From Symbiodinium kawagutii (lineage: Eukaryota > Sar > Dinophyceae > Suessiales > Symbiodiniaceae), in assembly GCA_009767595.1 (NCBI GenBank), contig VSDK01010418.1, positions 320,814-384,813 of the forward strand: a stretch of DNA of 64,000 bases. Reading direction: 5' to 3'. Positions 41,170 to 50,719 of this stretch are shown here, one piece after another. A model generated the notes under the pieces. That model ran no database searches and was not told the DNA's origin. It saw only the letters and a list, made by a program, of their open reading frames with translations. Made by a program: the position numbers and the translations under genes. Within the stretch, counting starts at the first letter, position 1, and each line of letters starts with the position of its first letter.

Positions 41170-41885
41170 CGAGTCCGGCACCGGGAAGTGGGGATCAACC
41201 ATGGGAATGATGATCATCATGTTCCATCACTAATCATAGTTAATCATTATATCATTATGTTACCATCGGGATAATCATAGTTAATAATCATCATGTTACC
41301 ATGGAATATGATAATTATGATCCCCATCAATAATAAGCATGGTAACATGATGATTATTAACTACCATTGATAATCATCATTCTCCATCATTAATAGGCAA
41401 TGGGGAATATGATGGTAATTAAATGGTAATGATACTGATGAATGATATTGGTTTATGATGATGGTTGATGATGGTTGATGCTTATTAATGGTGGGTGATA
41501 ATGGAACCCCATGGGAATTAAAATAATCGTGATTATTCTGTGGTAGTTGATCCCCATTTCCATAAATGATGGATAATGATGATGGTTGATGATGATTCAC
41601 GGTAGTTGAGAGTGTTGGGCAAGCAACGCCCATGATTTGGTGTCCAGATCAACCTCTGTCCCTATAGACAGTGTCACCAACCAGGGTATGACCAACGTTT
41701 ATCTGTGAAAAGACCTTAGTATTGGAATCACGATTTGTCCTTGCCAATCTCAACAAAGCTTTGACCCTCAATGATTTTGAGAATCAACATCACCCATCTC
41801 CAAAAACCAGTATGACTGCTGAATTTCACCAGTATGACTGGTTAGTTCTTAACCAGCGATCACTGCAACCTGAGTTGGACTACTT
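41170..41885. other. AT-rich spacer of TGATNATTA-type words
   Basis: Dominated by permutations of GATAATCATCATGTTACCAT; no supported gene. Confidence 0.6.
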
Positions 41886-41892
41886 CCAGATC

Positions 41893-42079
41893 CACTCGGA
41901 ATGACCCGTGCTTTGCCACAACCGGCACCCACAGCACCACCATCGCCAGGCGCTGCGCGCTGCTGGCGCCTTCTCCAAGACCGGCACGCCATTGACGGAG
42001 CTGACCCAGGTCCAGGGGATGTGCTGCACCACGCCGAACTCAAACAGCACGTCCACGCCCGAGGCAAAGCTCTCCTGCT
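41893..42079 (-). CDS. Exon with an apparent internal frameshift
   Basis: One frame reads QESFASGVDVLFEFGVVQHI, PWTWVSSVNGVPVLEK; from about 41960 the adjacent frame reads AQRLAMVVLWVPVVAKHGSF, RVDLEVV. Both halves are protein-like and meet at a GCAGC/GCGCAGC stutter, so an indel (real or assembly) probably separates two halves of one exon. Unknown protein. Confidence 0.5.
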
Positions 42080-42249
42080 AAGCTCGTAGCATGTCACAGC
42101 TCAAGATGGGTCCATGAAGACCGGGACATCCATGGTTATATGACTTTGCGTGGACTTATATCCATTGATAATGGTTAATGATAGTGGATAATAAGCAACC
42201 AAAATGATATGAACCCAGGGGGTTTTGTTACGAAGTTATGGATATTATT

Positions 42250-42373
42250 AACCATGATAAGTTTGATTAAACACCAAAAATTAATTGGGGGGTTACCATT
42301 CTAATGGGAAACCAAGGTTTTTAGGGGATACCCCATATTAATCAACCAGGGGTTTATTAATCCGGGGTTAACA
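42250..42373. mobile_element. Family B element, second copy
   Basis: The right arm (TTAATCAACCAGGGGTTTAT) and the core GGGGGGTTACCATTCTAATG closely match the copy at 8741-8870; the left arm is degraded. Confidence 0.75.
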
Positions 42374-42412
42374 TGACATGGGAAAATGTCACGGAATTTA
42401 TGGGAAAAGAAG

Positions 42413-42478
42413 TCAAAAGTGTTTTTTGTTGATGGGATCCATGAAATGCCTGATGATGGCCATGGCTTGTAAACTCTG
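42413..42478 (-). CDS. C-terminal exon
   Basis: Acceptor CAATCTCCAG|AGT, frame SLQAMAIIRHFMDPINKKHF, then TGA; phase 0 start. Short but with clean borders. Confidence 0.55.
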   Translation of the reverse strand, partial: QSLQAMAIIRHFMDPINKKHF

Positions 42479-42748
42479 GAGATTGGCAGCAGTCAATGAC
42501 AAAAAGGGTATATCATGGTATATCCATGGATGGTGCTCCCCAAAAATGGCTGGTTCCATTGCTGAAAATTTCGCCATTCTTGGATTGATGCTGGTGATGC
42601 TTGGATGGTTTTCCAACGGAGTACAGATGGATTGGCCAGATAAATCGTGCGTAGGATGCAGGAAGACACTCGGCTAGCAACTAGAAGCATCTAAGTCAGA
42701 GAGTCAACAGAAATCTTGGAGACACTCCCAACAAAAAATGCCCACATG

Positions 42749-42843
42749 ATGGTGTCTTAAAATAGGGGACCCCCAAACCATTCAATAGTGATCATTGTTA
42801 TTATTGCCAGTTTTCGGGGTTCCCAATTCTAAGCAACACCCAC
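42749..42843. mobile_element. Family A element
   Basis: GATGGTGTCTTAAAATAGGG ... GGGGTTCCCAATTCTAAGCA; about 95 bp, adjacent to the exon at 42849-42995. Confidence 0.65.
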
Positions 42844-42848
42844 ATCTT

Positions 42849-42995
42849 TCATTTCACGATGGATGGCATAGACCCACAGTCCCTTCGTTTTCGCCAGCCA
42901 TTTGTGATCAAGGTCTCCTGACACTCTCCATCGAAGGGGCTGAAGCTTTGCTTACCGTCTGGAAGACGAAAATAGGCTTCCATCTTCATACCGGC
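42849..42995 (-). CDS. Exon, unknown protein (48 codons)
   Basis: Acceptor CTCCTCGTCAG|GCC, frame AGMKMEAYFRLPDGKQSFSP, FDGECQETLITNGWRKRRDC, GSMPSIVK, TGA; or exit at donor ATC|GTGAAA just before the stop, with the family A element then inside the intron. Confidence 0.65.
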   Translation of the reverse strand, partial: AGMKMEAYFRLPDGKQSFSPFDGECQETLITNGWRKRRDCGSMPSIVK

Positions 42996-43085
42996 CTGAC
43001 GAGGAGATACTTGCCTCTTGTGCTTCAGCAACGCTCTCCGGTGAAACTAGTTTCAAATAAAACAAATGAATTGACATCTCAGGAC

Positions 43086-43232
43086 CTCCAAATTGTCCGA
43101 AACCTATGGATAGTACAATGATATGCCGCCAAACGATACAACCGCCAGGTTTTCCCGCCGCTAATCGCAGCCTGCAGATCTGCCAATGGGCCAAATCCAC
43201 CGAGTTTTTCCAAACTTCGCGAGCTCTGTTGC
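43086..43232 (-). CDS. Internal exon
   Basis: Acceptor GATGTGCAG|GC, frame QQSSRSLEKLGGFGPLADLQ, AAISGGKTWRLYRLAAYHCT, IHRFRTIWR, donor GGAG|GTCCTG. The next exon upstream of 42849-42995. Confidence 0.6.
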
Positions 43233-43356
43233 CTGCACATCACTGCGCTAGAAGACCACTAGACGAAAGTCTTCGAAGCAAAACCAAGAAGAGCCAAGAA
43301 AGGAACGACAACCTTGACATTAGTATGAACATTGACGTGTTCATTCACACCGATAA

Positions 43357-43369
43357 GACGACGACGAAA

Positions 43370-43401
<32 letters not shown>

Positions 43402-43402
43402 C

Positions 43403-43471
<69 letters not shown>

Positions 43472-43830
43472 CCAGCAGCAGCAGNNNNNNNNNNNNNNNN
43501 NNNNNNNNNNNNNNNNNNNNNNNNNNNNNNNNNNNNNNNNNNNNNNNNNNNNNNNNNNNNNNNNNNNNNNNNNNNNNNNNNNNNNNNNNNNNNNNNNNNN
43601 NNNNNNNNNNNNNNNNNNNNNNNNNNNNNNNNNNNNNNNNNNNNNNNNNNNNNNNNNNNNNNNNNNNNNNNNNNNNNNNNNNNNNNNNNNNNNNNNNNNN
43701 NNNNNNNNNNNNNNNNNNNNNNNNNNNNNNNNNNNNNNNNNNNNNNNNNNNNNNNNNNNNNNNNNNNNNNNNNNNNNNNNNNNNNNNAGCAGCAGCAGCA
43801 GCACCAGCAGCAGAAGCAGCAGCAATAAGG
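43357..43830. repeat. CGA / CAA / CAG trinucleotide repeats flanking an assembly gap
   Basis: 43357-43400 CGA, 43401-43470 CAA, 43471-43484 CAG; 43485-43787 is N; CAG resumes at 43788. The three repeat types run into each other, so the gap is probably unresolved repeat. Open frames across it are meaningless. Confidence 0.9.
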
Positions 43831-43834
43831 ATTG

Positions 43835-44630
43835 AATGGTCCAAACAGGCAACCCATCTACCAAACTTAAAGTGGAAAAGCATCAGAATGTTGATCATGC
43901 CAAAGACCATCAAAATAAACGTGGCACATGCTTTACACTTTGAGGTGACGACTCTTCAAGGAGGAGCTGATGGTTATTGTTACAATCCGGGGTAGTCCCT
44001 TAGAAGATACCCATCACCCCCGAAGTGACTGAGTTAGTTGGAAAAGGCACAAGATCTCCGCTTTTTGCGACTGATGGATGGGTTCCAGGAACCTATCCCA
44101 CCTACATCAGCCAGAACCACCAGCAATGATTCATCAGCTTTTATTGTCATAGCCACTAAAGATGTTGCATGGTCCGAAGAAATGGCTCTATGGCTGGCAA
44201 AGGGCTAAGTCTATGGCTGGGTTCTGATACACCGCTTGGGCGCTGAAGGGGAAGCCGGGGCGTTGCTCGAGACTTTGCACTGGCACTACCACCAAAGAGC
44301 TTCACCACTGTGACTGTGGGGTGGGGGTTACCTTTTGCCAAAGATTTGTCACATAGATTTGATATATATATATATACATACTATCTATATATATATATAG
44401 AAGTAACCACTACTATCATGCGATATCCTGTCATCATAGATGTTGTCAGTCGCATTATATGAATCATATCCCTTTGTTGCTTGGCTGATCCTGGTCATCT
44501 CATGTTCCCCTCCAACTGGATTACAGCAACAGCGAGCAAGAGCCACTATTAGCAACCACGACTACATGCAACTATAAATAAATATAAATGTCATGTTCAT
44601 AATTCTTACTCACCATACCAGCTACATGTA
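43835..44630. other. Spacer with weak exon candidates
   Basis: 44210-44280 (minus) can be read LEQRPGFPFSAQAVYQNPAI but without firm splice sites. TA microsatellite at 44364-44400. Confidence 0.35.
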
Positions 44631-44631
44631 G

Positions 44632-44822
44632 TCACATGATTGCTGAACTGTCAACCCCTTGCTCTTGCGTAACTTTCGCAAACTGCTGCCATCTCAGCAG
44701 CCTTGCCGGCTCCTCCTTGGATTCAGACAGATCCTCATCAGACCTGTCCAGTTGGAGATTGTTGATGCCTTCTGCGACCAATTGGAGTGACAAGGGATCA
44801 AGTGAACCAAAGGCCATCGATA
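44632..44822 (-). CDS. C-terminal exon, acidic
   Basis: Acceptor GTGATTGCAG|TA, frame SMAFGSLDPLSLQLVAEGIN, NLQLDRSDEDLSESKEEPAR, LLRWQQFAKVTQEQGVDSSA, IM, TGA. Confidence 0.6.
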
Positions 44823-44879
44823 CTGCAATCACTAAGGCACAAGTGGTACAACAACGCGGAAGTAACCAATGTAAGCTCG

Positions 44880-45052
44880 ATGTCGGGCTCATTTGTCTGT
44901 CGGGTCCTTTTGCCGCCAGAATGAAGATGCAGGTGTTTTTGTTGGATTTTGGGTGCAACATGGTTCACCGCGTTTACCCATCCCATTTCGCTTCGATGCC
45001 TCTCGGTGATTTTTTGGCACGTGCATCAGACTCTTTGCGTGTCAACTTTTAG
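44880..45052 (+). CDS. Plus-strand exon candidate, faintly Tudor-like
   Basis: Frame MKMQVFLLDFGCNMVHRVYP, SHFASMPLGDFLARASDSLR to TAG. VFLLDFGCNxxVHRVxxxHF recalls the VxFxDYGNxExVxxxxL core of Tudor domains (weak similarity, inference). Confidence 0.35.
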
Positions 45053-45473
45053 CTGCTAAAACTTTCAGAGCTACGTCATCCGGAGATAACCTGATTAGAG
45101 AGATGCAAATTGCATAAGAGTTACAATTTCCCACAGGAGATCACACCACTTTGGAGGATGATTGACCTACAAAGTTGAAACTACTGACCAAGTGCCACCA
45201 ATGTCTGGTTGACCTGTTTGCTTACCTCATAGCTTGTGGCTGTTGGAGGAAATGATGGGCCTTGCCAATCTTTAGATAGTGTGTGATGAGGGCAAACATG
45301 AACAGTTTGCAGGTGATTATTGCGCTAGTTGCGCAACAGTCAACACCAAAAAAGCGTGCCTGTCATAGTGTGCAAGAAGAAACTCAAGAAAAAACCATCT
45401 AGTCAAAACCCTTTTGACAATCACCAATCAAGGCTTGGGTAACCTACCTCTCATACAGTCAATGTATTCAAGT

Positions 45474-47027
45474 TCACACGCAGAAACTGCTTTCCCGCAC
45501 CTGTGCCATTGATCGTGCTGTGGTGTGGATTAGGCCCCGCCTGTCATCATTTTCGTCTTCCATGTCTTCTTCGCTTTGCGAACTGTCTGATTCTTCGGAC
45601 ATGTGCGTCTTTTCTGCCTGTCCTTCTTCGAAATCTCCATCGTCCTCATCCTGTTCATCGCGCTCAGCATGTTCTTCAGCATCCTCAGCTTCACTCTGAA
45701 AACCAGTGGCCTCCTCTGAGTTATCTTCGTGAATTTCTTGAGATGCTTCTTCTTCTGCATCTTCTTCATCTTCTGCATGCTGTGCAGCTTCTTCATCTTC
45801 TGCATGCTGTGCGGCTTCTTCATCTTCTGCATGCCGTGCAGCATCTTCATGATCTGCATGCTGTGCAGTTTCTTCATCTTCTGCATGCTGTGCGGCTTCT
45901 TCATCTTCTGCATGCCGTGCAGCATCTTCATCTTCTGCATGCTGTGCGGCTTCTCCATCTTCTGCATGCTGTGCGGCTTCTTCATCTTCTGCATGCTGCG
46001 CAGCTTCTCCATCTTCTGCATGCTGTGCAGCTTCTCCATCTTCTGCATGCTGTGCGGCTTCTTCATCTTCTGCATGCTGCGCAGCTTCTCCATCTTCTGC
46101 ATGCTGTGCAGCTTCTCCATCTTCTGCATGCTGTGCAGCTTCTCCATCTTCTGCATGCTGTGCGATTTCTCCAGCTTCTGCAAGCGGTGTAATTTCTCCA
46201 TCTTCCGCATGCTGTGCAGATTCTCCATCTTCCGCATGCTGTGCAGCTTCTCCATCTTCTGGATGCTGTGCAGCTTCTTCATCTTCTCCATGCTGTGCAG
46301 CTTCTCCATCTTCTGCATACTGTGCAGTTTCTTCGTCTTCCGTGAGTTGTGCAGCTCCTCCATCTTCTGCAAGCTGTGCAATTTCTCCATCTTCTGCATG
46401 CTGTGCAGCTTCTCCATCTTCTGGATGCTGTGCAGTTTCTTCATCTTCTCCAGCTTCTTCATTTTCCATGTGTTCTTCATCTTCTACACATTCCTCATCT
46501 TCTACGTGTTCTTCGTCTTGTCTGTCGTCTCTGTCTTCTGCACCTTCTCCACCTTCTCTACTTTCTCCACGTCTCGTATGGTCTTCACCGTGTTCATCTT
46601 CACTCTCCAAATCCATTGTTTCTGCGGGCATGTCTGGCCGTTCATCAAAATCAAAATCAAAATCACTCTGCTCAACCTCATCAAAATCACTCTGCTCAAC
46701 CTCATCTTCTGGCTGGTCAGAGCCTTCACTCTCGGGGTCAAGTGCCTCAAGTGCCTCAGCCTGAGAGTCCTTCGGCCTTTCTTGAAACTCATCAACTGGG
46801 TGCTCTTGCTTTGCTGCATCTGGTCGATTCTCTTGAAGCTCTGGCCACTCATCATCACTTTCCTCCTCCTCCTCCTCCTCCCCAGCCTCTCCAGCATCGT
46901 CAGAGTCTAGAAGTATGGGAGTGTCAGTGTCACTGTAGCTGTTGCTATCATTCGCGGCCTCGACGCGGGCACCAGACTGCTCTTCAGGATCGCACTCAAC
47001 GCACTCCTCCCGGTGTAGCCTCCAATC
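45474..47027 (-). CDS. Large acidic exon with a 9-residue tandem repeat
   Basis: Acceptor CCTTGTAG|GAT near 47028, open for about 518 codons. It begins DWRLHREECVECDPEEQSGA, then acidic text (GEAGEEEEEEESDDEWPELQ; EVEQSDFDEVEQSDFDFDFD), then about 26 copies of an AEDGEAAQH-type 9-mer (27 bp), then a mixed acidic tail (EEATGFQSEAEDAEEHAERD). It ends in TGA at 45474 or leaves at a donor ACAG|GTGCGG near 45498. Highly acidic, no hydrophobic core: probably disordered or helical and cation-binding (inference). The long frames on the plus strand and in a second minus frame across this region are by-products of the repeat. Confidence 0.75.
   Translation of the reverse strand, partial: DWRLHREECVECDPEEQSGARVEAANDSNSYSDTDTPILLDSDDAGEAGEEEEEEESDDEWPELQENRPDAAKQEHPVDEFQERPKDSQAEALEALDPESEGSDQPEDEVEQSDFDEVEQSDFDFDFDERPDMPAETMDLESEDEHGEDHTRRGESREGGEGAEDRDDRQDEEHVEDEECVEDEEHMENEEAGEDEETAQHPEDGEAAQHAEDGEIAQLAEDGGAAQLTEDEETAQYAEDGEAAQHGEDEEAAQHPEDGEAAQHAEDGESAQHAEDGEITPLAEAGEIAQHAEDGEAAQHAEDGEAAQHAEDGEAAQHAEDEEAAQHAEDGEAAQHAEDGEAAQHAEDEEAAQHAEDGEAAQHAEDEDAARHAEDEEAAQHAEDEETAQHADHEDAARHAEDEEAAQHAEDEEAAQHAEDEEDAEEEASQEIHEDNSEEATGFQSEAEDAEEHAERDEQDEDDGDFEEGQAEKTHMSEESDSSQSEEDMEDENDDRRGLIHTTARSMAQVRESSFCV
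45744..46450 (-). repeat. 27-bp coding tandem repeat
   Basis: About 26 imperfect copies of a unit coding AEDGEAAQH / AEDEEAAQH, with single-base G/A variants swapping Gly and Glu. Confidence 0.95.
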
Positions 47028-47126
47028 CTACAAGGCGGCCAAACACCAAGCATGCTTGACCCATTGCACCAACTGGAGCAGTGGATCGATGGCAAACCTA
47101 TATTAGAAACCCTTGTTTACCCCTTG

Positions 47127-47338
47127 TTAACCACCCATTGTGGCATCCGCATCAATTTGTTGCCCATCATTTTTGTTGGAAAGAACAAGTGAAAGCAGCA
47201 GTGTCAAAAAGCTGCTGGTGTAATCCCTTCCAAAGTTGATTGGGTTTGAATCTCCGGCTTGTGAACCTCGACCCGTAGGGTCACCCATCAGCACTGCAGC
47301 AGCCAGACAGGCTAACTGCTCAGTTGGGAAATCATCGA
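47127..47338 (-). CDS. C-terminal exon, unknown protein (70 codons)
   Basis: Acceptor GTTTGATGAG|TC, frame DDFPTEQLACLAAAVLMGDP, TGRGSQAGDSNPINFGRDYT, SSFLTLLLSLVLSNKNDGQQ, IDADATMGG, TAA. No ATG in the upper part, so only an exon search finds it. Uninterrupted and strongly protein-like; not recognised. Confidence 0.7.
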
Positions 47339-47689
47339 CTCATCAAACAGGATCTTACCAAAAAAACACTTCTGCGAACAAAAAAACAGTGTAAAACAGC
47401 AAAAACAAGTCGCGTAGGGCTGTATGAAATTGTGGAGACTCTATGAGTCTATCTACGTACCTGGTTTACATGTTTGTCACAGCTTACAGTGGGTCCAATC
47501 CTGCACACCCCACACCGTGAAACAAAAAAAGTTCCACATCTTGAAGACTTCTGTACCAGGTGGAATTGTACCACATCAAGCGCAGGCGGTGCCCATGGAT
47601 CAAAAATTTGACCAACCATGGGATTCCTACTGCAAGCTCAATAATATTACATTGGAAGCTAGTTGGAAAACCCAATCTGAATCTACAGT

Positions 47690-48290
47690 TGCAATCCCTT
47701 CGTTGGCGGCTCCTCTGTGCCACTCCCGGCACCCGGAGTCCGTGAAGTCAGTCCTTCAGTTGGCATTCCTCTGAACAATAGAAGCAGGAATTGCATCGAC
47801 TGCACACATAGTCCACATCCTCACGGTGCACCGTGTCCACATCTTCAGGTCATGTGTAACCACTTCGAGGGATCCCCGCATTAGAATCTGCTTGCAATTC
47901 CCAGTAGAAACTATCGCCGTCAAAGAAACTACTCAACCACAGGTCAGATCTCAAGTGTAGAGGATTCAGAACAGGACGCTTGGAAGTTCATCCCAGTTGA
48001 GATCACCTGCATTGTTGTGTCCACCAGCAACAACCCGACACTGATGTATACAAGTCAATAGTTCAGGTTGTTGCTCAGGAGTCAATTGTAGTGTTCAAAT
48101 TCTTTCAAGGTATTTATTCCTGTTTGATGAGACTTACAATCGACAAATACAACGATGTTGGGCCTACACTCTTATGCCAACCATGATAGGAAAAAGTACT
48201 TGTCAGAGTAGAAAACTACTGCATACTAATGTATTGGGGTAATTATGATAAACTACTATGGATTCATGAGTAGAATTTCATGAGCAATAT
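47690..48290 (-). pseudogene. Decayed gene fragment ending in a MYND-like zinc finger
   Basis: Successive frames give RPNIVVFVDCKSHQTGINTL, then (shift) LTPEQQPELLTCIHQCRVVA, GGHNNAGDLNWDELP, then (shift) LNPLHLRSDLWLSSFFDGDS, FYWELQADSNAGIPRSGYT, TGA, PEDVDTVHREDVDYVCSRCN, SCFYCSEECQLKD, TGA. CSRC...CFYCSEECQLKD fits the MYND finger (CxxC...YCSxxCQxxDW), and the invariant Trp codon is replaced by TGA (47758-47760). Two frameshifts and several stops: an old pseudogene. Confidence 0.55.
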
Positions 48291-49095
48291 TTGTTTCCGA
48301 TGATCGAATAGCATCAACCATCACGGATCAATGATGGATTCAAAGCATGAACAATAGCATTAGTCAGAAGCCAAACATAGAATCCATGATTGATGACGAA
48401 ATCTCCTTGATGTAAACCATCCAATCGGTCTCCTTGGCCAAACAAATTGTATATCACCCAATGAGAGAAATTCTCTTACAGTAATTACAAACAATGGAAC
48501 TCTTCAATGGGAGCTACTCATAAACTGGCTGCGAGTTGTTATGATCTCAGCCGCTGATGGGTCATCCAATTCTCAGCGTGATCAAGTTACAGGTGGTGGC
48601 ACTGTTGCCACGCCCGCTTTGCTCCCGCAACAACCCCCAGTGTCATTTCTCTCCCGCCTCAAAAGTACCGCAGTATTCGCATTGAAGATCCTGAGTTCCC
48701 CCCGTGTCACCCTCCGGAGTAGCTGCACTAAGTGTGGTACACTCACAAGTCGCTCATTTGCCAAGGGTGTTCGACTGCTTAGAATGCAACAGCAAGGATC
48801 CATCAGTCAGGTGGTTATACTTTGTGATTGATGAGACTTGATGACGAACAAAGATGATTTTCATGCAGATTCGTTGCAGTATCACTAAATGTTGGGGCTA
48901 TCATGTTGCCAGTGGTCGACGTATCGAAGCAGGGTCAGCCACCTGTCATCAAATTTCTATGGCCTTGCAGACTGAGTCTTGTCACTAAGGGTTGTACATC
49001 CATCGCCATCGCGGTTTCGACTGCCAAAGCTACGTGCTTTCAACAACGTTGAATCTTGTTGAAGTTCATAACAGTGGTTGCTTCAAAATAGCCAT

Positions 49096-49860
49096 TCAAG
49101 TGCGAAATAAAAATTCAAGCATTGTTCGAGAATGAGACCTCCCATGTTCAAACACCTGAGCACCTGGAAGCAGTTCAACATATGTATCAAACGTGATGCT
49201 AAAGACGCAACTTGTCGGATTTTGATCCGTTCCCAGTTGTCTCTCTAATGAATGAGATTTCCTGTCCGCAGGATGTGCGGCTTGAGCCAAAGTATCCAAA
49301 GTATATGCGATCCAAATCACTGCCCCAAAAAATCTCAACCTATATCCAGAAAGTTCTTGGTTGACGGGAAATATAGATGAATGCTGGGTCGAGAAGCGAC
49401 ACTAACCACCGACAAAAATAGATATACCAATCACAAGAAGTTTGCTCGCGGGTTACGAGGGAATTGCAAGAATAGGTTGAGAATAGATGATGATTGGTAT
49501 CTTGATTGAGAATAGATTGAGAATTGATTGCTCATCATGATTTGCTTTGGAACAGATCATGTCACTGCTCAGCGATGCATCACCGACAGCAAGAGCTTGA
49601 AAGCTTCGCAAGCCCAACAGGTTGCCCCAACAACCTCGTGCCAAAAAATCATCGCCACATAGCTATTTTGGTTGGGATGTGGTCATCTACAAGTGGCGCC
49701 AAGTATTTGGTCTGGACTCACTATGCATATACATCATGATTGGCGACCCCCAGTTCTCAAATCATCTGTCCACCTGTGATACAGGAATCTGCACAACAAC
49801 TCTCATTTGCGTGGAAAGAACCGGATTCTTCCACCTATTTGTATGATGCTGAATGATGGA
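49096..49860 (-). pseudogene. Decayed coding stretch, last 80 codons still open
   Basis: 49860-49450 reads NRWKNPVLSTQMRVVVQIPV, SQVDR, TGA, FENWGSPIMMYMHSESRPNT, WRHL, TAG ... LGLRSFQALAVGDASLSSDM in one frame. 49338-49096 is open: RFFGAVIWIAYTLDTLAQAA, HPADRKSHSLERQLGTDQNP, TSCVFSITFDTYVELLPGAQ, VFEHGRSHSRTMLEFLFRT, TGA. An 11-nt spliced-leader-like word (TTTGGCTCAAG, minus, 49281-49291) sits inside. The relation to the MYND fragment is unknown. Confidence 0.4.
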
Positions 49861-49965
49861 TAACAGATCACACTTAGATCCACTGAATCAGTTGATGCTT
49901 CATGGATCGCGGTTGATCGCTGTCTCCGGATCTTTTCTCCAAATCTCCAAGGCTGTCTCCAGGTC

Positions 49966-50001
49966 TCAATTCATGCGTCGCAAGAGCTCGTTGATCAACT
50001 C
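49966..50001 (-). CDS. Candidate last exon of rpl7
   Basis: Acceptor AAGTCCAG|GAG, frame ELINELLRRMN, TGA. Eukaryotic L7 proteins end ...INxLIRRMN, a close match. Phase 0. The expected preceding segment (GGDxGNRE) was not found in this window, so the link is tentative; the frame also stays protein-like after the TGA. Confidence 0.45.
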   Translation of the reverse strand, partial: ELINELLRRMN

Positions 50002-50513
50002 CTGGACTTGCGGCCGTCAGATGGTACACCAATGGTTGGCTTCTCGTTGACATGTCATTGATGGTTGACAACGCTGCCTAAGCATCAATGATTGACCAGG
50101 TCCGATTCATGGAACAATTCATTTTGAAAACGCACAAACGTTGGGCAAGATGGTGAACCAATGATGCGCTTGTGACTCACTTTTGATGATAGTGATGATG
50201 GATAATGGCAGAGGAGAGTGACCAACTGTTTTTCGTTGCTTCTACAGCTTGGTGAGCAAATGTTCCGAGTTGATGGCTTGTATGAATCTCAAAAAAAGCC
50301 ATGCTTATGGGTTCAGCCAGCAAGTGTAGAACCACTATTAACAGGCTGATGAACCAGGGGCAACGCTTCTGACTGCTCGAAAATCTTCAGTCTTCACGGG
50401 GAAGCCAACCAATTCAGGATACCCCCATTGGAGCAGTGGCGAGAACCAATGTCATATCCACTTCATCTGGTTCGTTAATAAGTCTTCCCACGGCACAAAA
50501 CAGGCAACAGTAA

Positions 50514-50687
50514 TCAGGGAGCCCAACTCCCTGCAACATCATCAACCAGCATGTTACTCCGGTCCGTTTGAAGACAAACAAATTTGCTCTGTTCGCTTCC
50601 GCTGGATGAGTCTTTACTCGGGCGGCTACACTGCTGGTAGCAAGTGTTTCCGCGAAGCTTCCGAGCAGTTTGCTTCCGCCACAGTTT
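50514..50687 (-). CDS. C-terminal exon of an unknown gene
   Basis: Acceptor AATTAATGCAG|AAA, frame KLWRKQTARKLRGNTCYQQC, SRPSKDSSSGSEQSKFVCLQ, TDRSNMLVDDVAGSWAP, TGA. Phase 0, matching the phase 0 end of the exon at 50720-51040. Confidence 0.55.
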   Translation of the reverse strand, partial: KLWRKQTARKLRGNTCYQQCSRPSKDSSSGSEQSKFVCLQTDRSNMLVDDVAGSWAP

Positions 50688-50719
50688 CTGCATTAATTCC
50701 ACGGCCGCAGTTTAGCTAC

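Noticed and set aside
43106-43913. Frames through CGA/CAA/CAG repeats and Ns (poly-T, poly-Q)
   Set aside because: Microsatellite and assembly gap; no flanking coding evidence in those frames.
45503-47059. Plus-strand frames of 229, 393 and 236 codons and a second minus frame of 316 codons
   Set aside because: Shadows of the 27-bp repeat; composition (Cys/Phe or Leu/His runs) is not protein-like outside the repeat.
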